Part shown: in pieces, positions 59,627-64,000 of the stretch
Layout of the letters: each line of letters begins with the position of its first letter
How positions within the stretch are numbered: the first letter of the stretch is position 1
Source: Roseburia_C sp051879315
GTDB lineage: Bacteria; Bacillota; Clostridia; Lachnospirales; Lachnospiraceae
DNA: 64,000 bases
Assembly: GCA_051879315.1 (NCBI GenBank)
Contig: JBJELW010000048.1
Location: 15,565 to 79,564, forward strand
Reading direction: 5' to 3'
Translations under genes and position numbers: made by a program
The notes under the pieces: generated by a model
What the model saw: the letters and a program-made list of their open reading frames with translations, nothing else
Databases searched by the model: none
Told to the model about the DNA's origin: nothing

Positions 59627-61360
59627 ATGTCAAAAAAAGGAAAAAAGATACACGCATCAAATTACAGAGCGGGAGTCGGGAAAGGCAGGGGCGCTGCCGT
59701 AGTGATGGCTCTTATCTGGGTTTTGTTTGCGGTGTTGATGTATTATCTGTTTTTGCCGGCGCTGAACATTCAGTCAGTGGGGCTGTGGATGTATGTACTG
59801 TTTGTGCTTCTGGTACCGGCCACCTGCCTGATTATGCTTTGGTATGGGATTTATAGAGCCTATACTTATCAGGGAAATGGTATGGCGAAGCCTGTCGGCT
59901 TTGCGTTGTTTGGTACCTTTGCTGTGGTTGTTCTGCTTGTGATATGTTCGCTGACAGGAGCGAAACTGTTTCATGCCCAGTCTTATGCGTCCATCATGCA
60001 GCCACAGGAATGTGTATTTACGGAGGATTTGGATCAGGCAACGGCGGTATCTAAGATTGCGTTGATGGACACGGACAGTGCAATCCTTCTGGGAAACCGG
60101 GAGATTGGAAGTTTATCAGAATTGGTGAGTCAGTATGACGTGTCGGAGTATTATTCCCAGATTGATTATAATGGAACGCCGTTAAAAGTTTCTGCGTTGG
60201 ATTATGCTGGTTTTTTCAAGTATTGCGGAAATAAACAGAACGGAGTGCCCGGATATGTACGGGTTGACCCGGTGGGGCAGAAGGCCACCTATGTTTCTCT
60301 GGATCAGGGAATGCAGTATGTGCCGTCGGCCTATTTCGGAAAGGATCTGACCCGTCATCTGAGAGGTCAGTATCCTACAAAGATTTTCGGTAACGTTCAC
60401 TTCGAAATCGACGAGGCTGGTGAGCCTTACTATGTGGCAAGCGTCTATGACTATACCATCGGTGTTTTCGGCGGTGAGACGGTACAGGGAGCCATTGTCT
60501 GTGACGCAGTAACCGGAGAGAGTGTATATTATGATCTGGAAGAGGTACCCCGGTGGGTGGATATGGTGTTCGATGGAGATCTCCTGGCGGAGCAGTACAA
60601 CTGGTATGGAAAGCTCAGTAACGGCTTTATGAACAGCATTTTTGGGAAAAAAGGATGCAAAAAATGTTCGGAGACAGTATTTTATGATGAAGAAAGCGAA
60701 GAAAGTTACTACGGCTCCAATTACGGATATGTGGCAAAGGATGGGGATATCTGGATCTACACCGGTGTGACCTCGGTGAATGACGATGCCTCCAACATCG
60801 GATTTATCCTTTCCAATGAACGAACCGGAGAGACGCATTACTATAATATTTCCGGTGCTGACGAATCCTCTGCCATGTCAGCAGCTGAGGGAGAAGTGCA
60901 GGAAAAAGGATATCAGGCATCTTTCCCGTCTCTGATCAATGTGGATGAGCAGCCTACTTACATCATGGTATTAAAGGATGCCAGTGGTATTGTGAAACTC
61001 TATGCCATGGTGAATGTGGAGTCCTACAATGTGGTGACCACAGCCTCCACATTAGATGATTGTTTTTCAAAATATCGGGCCTTGATGGGAACAGACATTG
61101 CGGAGGAGACCGTGGATGAAGCAGAGGTGGAAGCTCCGGAAGAGCCGGAAGCAGTGGAGACGGAGTCAAAGACCTTTGTCATCAGTCGGATTCAGTATGC
61201 GGACGTGGACGGAAATACCTATGTGTACTATGCAGACGAGACGGGAACTATCTACTGTCAGAAGTTTGCAGATGATCCAAGCTGCATGATGCGGCAGGAG
61301 GGAGATGCCATCACCGTGGAATGCGCATTGGAAGATGGTGTATACCGGATTTATCCGTAG
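59627..61360 (+). CDS. Membrane-anchored protein of unknown function (577 residues)
   Basis: ATG 59627 is preferred because AAGGGG is seven bases before it; ATG 59621 is too close. A basic N-terminus is followed by three membrane segments (about 24-45, 52-76, 88-110). The rest (about 115-577) is extracytoplasmic and rich in Tyr and acid residues, with the pair GCKKCSETVFYDEESEE (about 342-358), a possible metal or disulfide site, and an acidic Glu-Ala-Pro-Val linker (about 490-513) before a final small beta domain. I do not recognise a family. It may be a sensor or envelope protein. Confidence 0.7.
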   Translation: MSKKGKKIHASNYRAGVGKGRGAAVVMALIWVLFAVLMYYLFLPALNIQSVGLWMYVLFVLLVPATCLIMLWYGIYRAYTYQGNGMAKPVGFALFGTFAVVVLLVICSLTGAKLFHAQSYASIMQPQECVFTEDLDQATAVSKIALMDTDSAILLGNREIGSLSELVSQYDVSEYYSQIDYNGTPLKVSALDYAGFFKYCGNKQNGVPGYVRVDPVGQKATYVSLDQGMQYVPSAYFGKDLTRHLRGQYPTKIFGNVHFEIDEAGEPYYVASVYDYTIGVFGGETVQGAIVCDAVTGESVYYDLEEVPRWVDMVFDGDLLAEQYNWYGKLSNGFMNSIFGKKGCKKCSETVFYDEESEESYYGSNYGYVAKDGDIWIYTGVTSVNDDASNIGFILSNERTGETHYYNISGADESSAMSAAEGEVQEKGYQASFPSLINVDEQPTYIMVLKDASGIVKLYAMVNVESYNVVTTASTLDDCFSKYRALMGTDIAEETVDEAEVEAPEEPEAVETESKTFVISRIQYADVDGNTYVYYADETGTIYCQKFADDPSCMMRQEGDAITVECALEDGVYRIYP

Positions 61361-61378
61361 GAGAGATGGAAAAGTATC

Positions 61379-61415
61379 CGGGGCATGGGAAGGACAAACA
61401 TACTTCTATGCCCCG
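61379..61415 (+). other. Hairpin after the 577-residue protein gene
   Basis: CGGGGCAT (61379-61386) pairs with ATGCCCCG (61408-61415) around a 21-base loop. No T-run follows, so terminator function is uncertain. Confidence 0.5.
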
Positions 61416-61507
61416 CTAAGAGACAAATATCAGTGCCAGAATGAGTGAAAAACGGGGTATGGAAGCTATGTGCTGCTTGACAAACCCAATTTTTGGGAGG
61501 GACAATT

Positions 61508-61699
61508 ATGAGTAGCAAGGGGATTTTAATTTTGGCGATTATATGGATTATTCTATCGCCAGCTTGGTTTTGGGGAGAAAATACTGCAATGGGTATTATA
61601 TGGCTATGTGCTGGAGTTACTGAATTAATCACTGCATACAAAAAGCGCACCGGCAAAAAGATTAAAAGCAATCAAGCAGCAGCTCCAGTATATCCGTAG
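61508..61699 (+). CDS. Small two-helix membrane protein
   Basis: 63 residues from ATG 61508 after GGGAGGGAC. Two hydrophobic segments (GILILAIIWIILSPAWFW and AMGIIWLCAGVTELI) precede a basic tail (KKRTGKKIKSN). The function is unknown; small proteins of this shape can be toxins, antiporter parts or membrane modulators, none of which is indicated by neighbours. Confidence 0.6.
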   Translation: MSSKGILILAIIWIILSPAWFWGENTAMGIIWLCAGVTELITAYKKRTGKKIKSNQAAAPVYP

Positions 61700-61731
61700 G
61701 GACAGAAAATACATCGACGAGCACAAGGGTA

Positions 61732-61800
61732 GTGTAAAGTCAAATATGAAAAATGAACCGACACAAGGTCTCCGTCACCTGCGGTGACACCTCGTGTCAA
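61732..61800 (+). promoter_or_regulatory. Structured leader, copy 2
   Basis: GTGTAAAGTCAAATATGAAA starts the copy. Outer stem GACACAAGG (61760-61768) with CCTCGTGTC (61790-61798), one A-C mismatch; inner hairpin GTCACC-TGC-GGTGAC (61774-61788). A ribosome site and the lipoprotein start follow 20 bases later. Confidence 0.75.
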
Positions 61801-61819
61801 GAGATGGAGGAGTAAATTT

Positions 61820-62557
61820 ATGAAAAACAAAAAATTATTAGGAGTATTAGTTTTGTGGGCAGTAATGGTGTTAGGTGTCACGGCCTGCGGAAGTTATAGA
61901 AACGCAAGCACAAATAAGAAGGAAGAACTTGCCACACAGCTTTTGCATGACAAGTATAACGAAAATTTTGAAATTAGAGAATTGCTCAGAGAATATCCGT
62001 TGGATGGTTATTACACAGCTGTTGCATATCCTACCGATAATCCGGATATTTTGTTTTCTGTCTCAGTAAATTCAGACGGAACAGGAATAGCTGATAACTA
62101 TGTTGATAAAATGGTCAGTTTGCAGTTGTCAGATGAGCTCACGCATAATCTAGATGGTTTGAATGGCGAAGTTGTGATAAGCAGTTTTCCTTCTGTTGAG
62201 TCTGTATGGCTAAGTGATAAAAACATGACGCTTAATGAATATGTAGAAGAGGTTCAGGACCCTGATTTTAGAGTTTATATGTTTTATTGCCCCGAATTTC
62301 TTGATACAGAGTCTTTGTATTACAATATGGGAAATTTGTATGATGGAATTGTAAACATGGACAGTAGAGTGTATTTATATGTGGTAGATGAACATGAATT
62401 GCAGAATATATGCGGGTATATTCAGAGCAATGATGATTTTTATGCTGACTTTGATGATATAGCAGACCAAGGATATAAAGGGTATATTAACTATTATGAT
62501 AATGAGATGGAAATGGATAAAGAAGAATTTATGGAAATGGTGAAGTACGAAAGATAA
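61820..62557 (+). CDS. Lipoprotein of unknown function
   Basis: 245 residues from ATG 61820 after GATGGAGGAG. The signal peptide ends in the lipobox VTAC (Cys about 25). The mature protein is acidic, with no motif I recognise; it has a two-part look with VAYPTDNPDILFSVSVN and a Tyr/Asp-rich end. Base composition is AT-richer than in the housekeeping part. It has its own copy of the structured leader. Confidence 0.72.
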   Translation: MKNKKLLGVLVLWAVMVLGVTACGSYRNASTNKKEELATQLLHDKYNENFEIRELLREYPLDGYYTAVAYPTDNPDILFSVSVNSDGTGIADNYVDKMVSLQLSDELTHNLDGLNGEVVISSFPSVESVWLSDKNMTLNEYVEEVQDPDFRVYMFYCPEFLDTESLYYNMGNLYDGIVNMDSRVYLYVVDEHELQNICGYIQSNDDFYADFDDIADQGYKGYINYYDNEMEMDKEEFMEMVKYER

Positions 62558-62607
62558 GAGATAAACAAAAATATTAGAAGATATTTCTATTGTATCAGAA
62601 TAAGATT

Positions 62608-62672
62608 GTGTCAGGTCAAATATGAAAACGGCATCAGGACTCCGTCACCTACGGTGACACCTCATGCCAAAT
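62608..62672 (+). promoter_or_regulatory. Structured leader, copy 3
   Basis: GTGTCAGGTCAAATATGAAA, then outer stem GGCATCAGG (62630-62638) with CCTCATGCC (62660-62668), one C-C mismatch at the same position as in copies 1 and 2; inner hairpin GTCACC-TAC-GGTGAC (62644-62658). Confidence 0.75.
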
Positions 62673-62903
62673 GAGGGGAAACAAAATTATGAAAACAAAA
62701 GGTTTGCCAATAAAAATAATGATAATAAGCATCATTACATAAATCATGAGATGTGTGAATCCTATTGCATATATAAGGAATACACATCATTTCGCACAAT
62801 ATTATATTGGGTGAAGATATTGTGTATTTTACTGTCTTTGATATGTTTTACATATAGTATATTTTATTTGCAAATTTCAAAAAAGAATAATTATGTTAGT
62901 TGA
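62664..62903 (+). CDS. Doubtful small membrane protein gene
   Basis: 79 codons from ATG 62664, which lies inside the 3' arm of leader copy 3 and has no ribosome site. The product is Asn-rich at first and has one membrane segment (TILYWVKILCILLSLICF, about 46-63). Another ATG at 62689, properly spaced after GAGGGG, encodes only MKTKGLPIKIMIISIIT and then stops. The region may be the remnant of a secreted protein gene whose frame has broken. Confidence 0.35.
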   Translation: MPNEGKQNYENKRFANKNNDNKHHYINHEMCESYCIYKEYTSFRTILYWVKILCILLSLICFTYSIFYLQISKKNNYVS

Positions 62904-62953
62904 TGAATCATTAATAATATCTAAAGATTTTATTGTGAACGAGGAGATTTTTT

Positions 62954-63592
62954 ATGAGAAATATTAGTGAACAAGATATTCAAACGATTCTAAATAAGTA
63001 TGCTGAAATGCATCCATGTTATTTCTTACAACATAAAGGTTTGTTTGCAAATTTCTACGATGATTATTTAACAAAAATGGTATTTTTATGTGTTTTTGAT
63101 ATGTACCGCAGAAAAAGAATATGGAATTATAATGCATCCACTATAGCTGTAAACACTGTGGTGACAAATAATTATTTCGATAATTGTATTATAGAGTTGT
63201 TCACAAAATTATTGAGTCCATCACAGGTAGAGAACAATATTTCATATTTTTTAATTAATCACATTATAGAACGGTTGTATGACGGTAATGTGCTAAAAGA
63301 AATTGAGCAAAAAGCTATAGAAATAAAAAATTTTGTGCATAAAAACAAAACATATAAGATAGACGCAAAAGATGAGAGTACCATTAATGTTTTTATTAGA
63401 CGTGTTCTTAATATAAAACAAGCATATCTTTTAGACTATTTGCAGCGGATGAAAGATGACAAAGAAATAGATATGATGGATATTTTCATCTTTGTATATA
63501 TGAGTAATTGTTGTATGTATAACAAAAAAGCTAATAATAACCCACAACTAAAAATAATATGCGATAGGTGTAGCTTAATATATTTATTGTAG
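62954..63592 (+). CDS. Unknown AT-rich protein (212 residues)
   Basis: Starts at ATG 62954 after GAACGAGGAG. The product has no signal peptide; it is rich in Ile, Asn, Tyr and Lys, with helical character and charged pieces near 120-150. No family is recognised. Codon use is strongly biased to A and T, unlike the window's housekeeping genes, which suggests recent gain. The bidirectional terminator at 63665-63695 follows. Confidence 0.65.
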   Translation: MRNISEQDIQTILNKYAEMHPCYFLQHKGLFANFYDDYLTKMVFLCVFDMYRRKRIWNYNASTIAVNTVVTNNYFDNCIIELFTKLLSPSQVENNISYFLINHIIERLYDGNVLKEIEQKAIEIKNFVHKNKTYKIDAKDESTINVFIRRVLNIKQAYLLDYLQRMKDDKEIDMMDIFIFVYMSNCCMYNKKANNNPQLKIICDRCSLIYLL

Positions 63593-63664
63593 CATACTCA
63601 AATAAGCGCAATATCCTGAAATCAGGGTTTCGCTAAAAGTATCAAAGAATGGATTTTAATCTAC

Positions 63665-63695
63665 AAAAATAAGGCACGAAGAGTGCCTTATTTTT
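63665..63695. terminator. Bidirectional terminator between convergent genes
   Basis: AAAAATAAGGCAC (63665-63677) and GTGCCTTATTTTT (63683-63695) are exact complements around GAAGA, with T-runs on both strands. Confidence 0.92.
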
Positions 63696-64000
63696 GTTGT
63701 TCTAATTCTTTAATGCGCTTTTTTAGCTGGCAGATTTCGTCGGCATACCTTGAGATTTCGTCAGCATATTCCGCAAGCTGTTTCTCCAGCTCATCGATTC
63801 GCAACCGATATTTGTCATTGGGAAGTTCGATGGCGCCATCCAGTAAAGGTTTCATTTCTTCACAACCTCCTGCCTTTTCTAAATCCGCACAAATATGTGC
63901 GTAGAGAAGTTCGGTCAATTCCAATAGTTGCTTTGCATCATCCATGGTAATGTTGCCGAACTGAACATTTGCTTCGATACTTCCGATTATATCATTCCTA
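63688..64000 (-). CDS. Coiled-coil protein, 5' end outside window
   Basis: The minus-strand frame stays open to the window edge, and the ATG at 63945 lacks a ribosome site, so the gene probably starts beyond. The visible 104 residues include VQFGNITMDDAKQLLELTEL and a C-terminal heptad-like stretch (LRIDELEKQLAEYADEISRY, then AEDEIC-type repeats to KELEQQK), which predicts a coiled coil. Function unknown. Confidence 0.55.
   Translation of the reverse strand, partial: RNDIIGSIEANVQFGNITMDDAKQLLELTELLYAHICADLEKAGGCEEMKPLLDGAIELPNDKYRLRIDELEKQLAEYADEISRYADEICQLKKRIKELEQQK

Noticed and set aside
1..64000. tRNA, rRNA, insertion sequences or prophage genes
   Set aside because: No sequence with a tRNA fold, ribosomal RNA core, transposase or integrase motif was recognised in either strand; a tRNAscan-SE and ISfinder run would settle this.

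Overview
The window reads as a chromosomal stretch of a Gram-positive anaerobe of the Clostridia, most likely Lachnospiraceae (Clostridium cluster XIVa). Pointers are the dense AGGAGG ribosome sites, the YlmC/YmxH sporulation-type protein, an IMP cyclohydrolase of the PurO family next to a stand-alone AICAR transformylase, a lysine riboswitch on dapA, LtaS- and YfhO-type envelope proteins and a choline-binding-repeat surface protein. These come from reading the sequence; no search was run. Almost all genes lie on the plus strand; only typA, tmcAL, a DUF5050-type gene and the last partial gene are on the minus strand.

Region by region. 1-6.6 kb: partial EAL phosphodiesterase, ychF, a PRC-barrel protein, nrdR, an unknown gene behind a possible sigma-D promoter, an isochorismatase-like hydrolase, yqeG, rpiB and efp. 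6.6-12.7 kb: LTA-synthase-like and YfhO-like membrane proteins, a 32-residue ORF, and a glutathionyl-hydroquinone-reductase-like protein with a duplicated C-terminal domain. 12.7-22.4 kb: thioesterase, polA, coaE, an unusual FtsA-like protein, a YycJ-type hydrolase, an ACT protein, a PFL/UPF0210 protein and a glycosyltransferase. 22.4-24.5 kb: the last two steps of IMP synthesis. 24.5-30.3 kb: an apparent organosulfur uptake and cysteine synthesis cluster (lipoprotein, ATPase, permease, cysK, a second GHR-like protein, GNAT). 30.3-38.4 kb: typA, a double OB-fold SSB-like protein, a corrinoid adenosyltransferase-like protein, riboswitch-dapA-dapB, tmcAL, ackA. 38.4-47.8 kb: yceD-rpmF, a YesL protein, plsX-acpP, rnc-smc-ftsY and ilvA, a housekeeping block linking lipid synthesis, RNA processing, chromosome segregation and membrane targeting. 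47.8-58 kb: a long inverted repeat, a DUF5050-type membrane protein, the surface protein, then pheA, a DUF815 ATPase, ppx and ppk1.

From 58.2 kb to the end the sequence turns accessory: small unknown proteins, a PHP phosphoesterase interrupted by an in-frame amber codon, a lipoprotein, and AT-rich unknown genes. Three copies of one structured 5' leader sit before genes here (58.5, 61.7 and 62.6 kb). Their outer stem changes in sequence but keeps its pairing, and a shortened relative sits at the 5' end of the GHR-like transcript at 11.1 kb. A second hairpin type with a conserved 14-base loop is shared between the purine gene leader (22.5 kb) and one of these leaders. This leader family is the best candidate for something undescribed. 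No rRNA, tRNA, CRISPR array, transposase or phage genes were seen.
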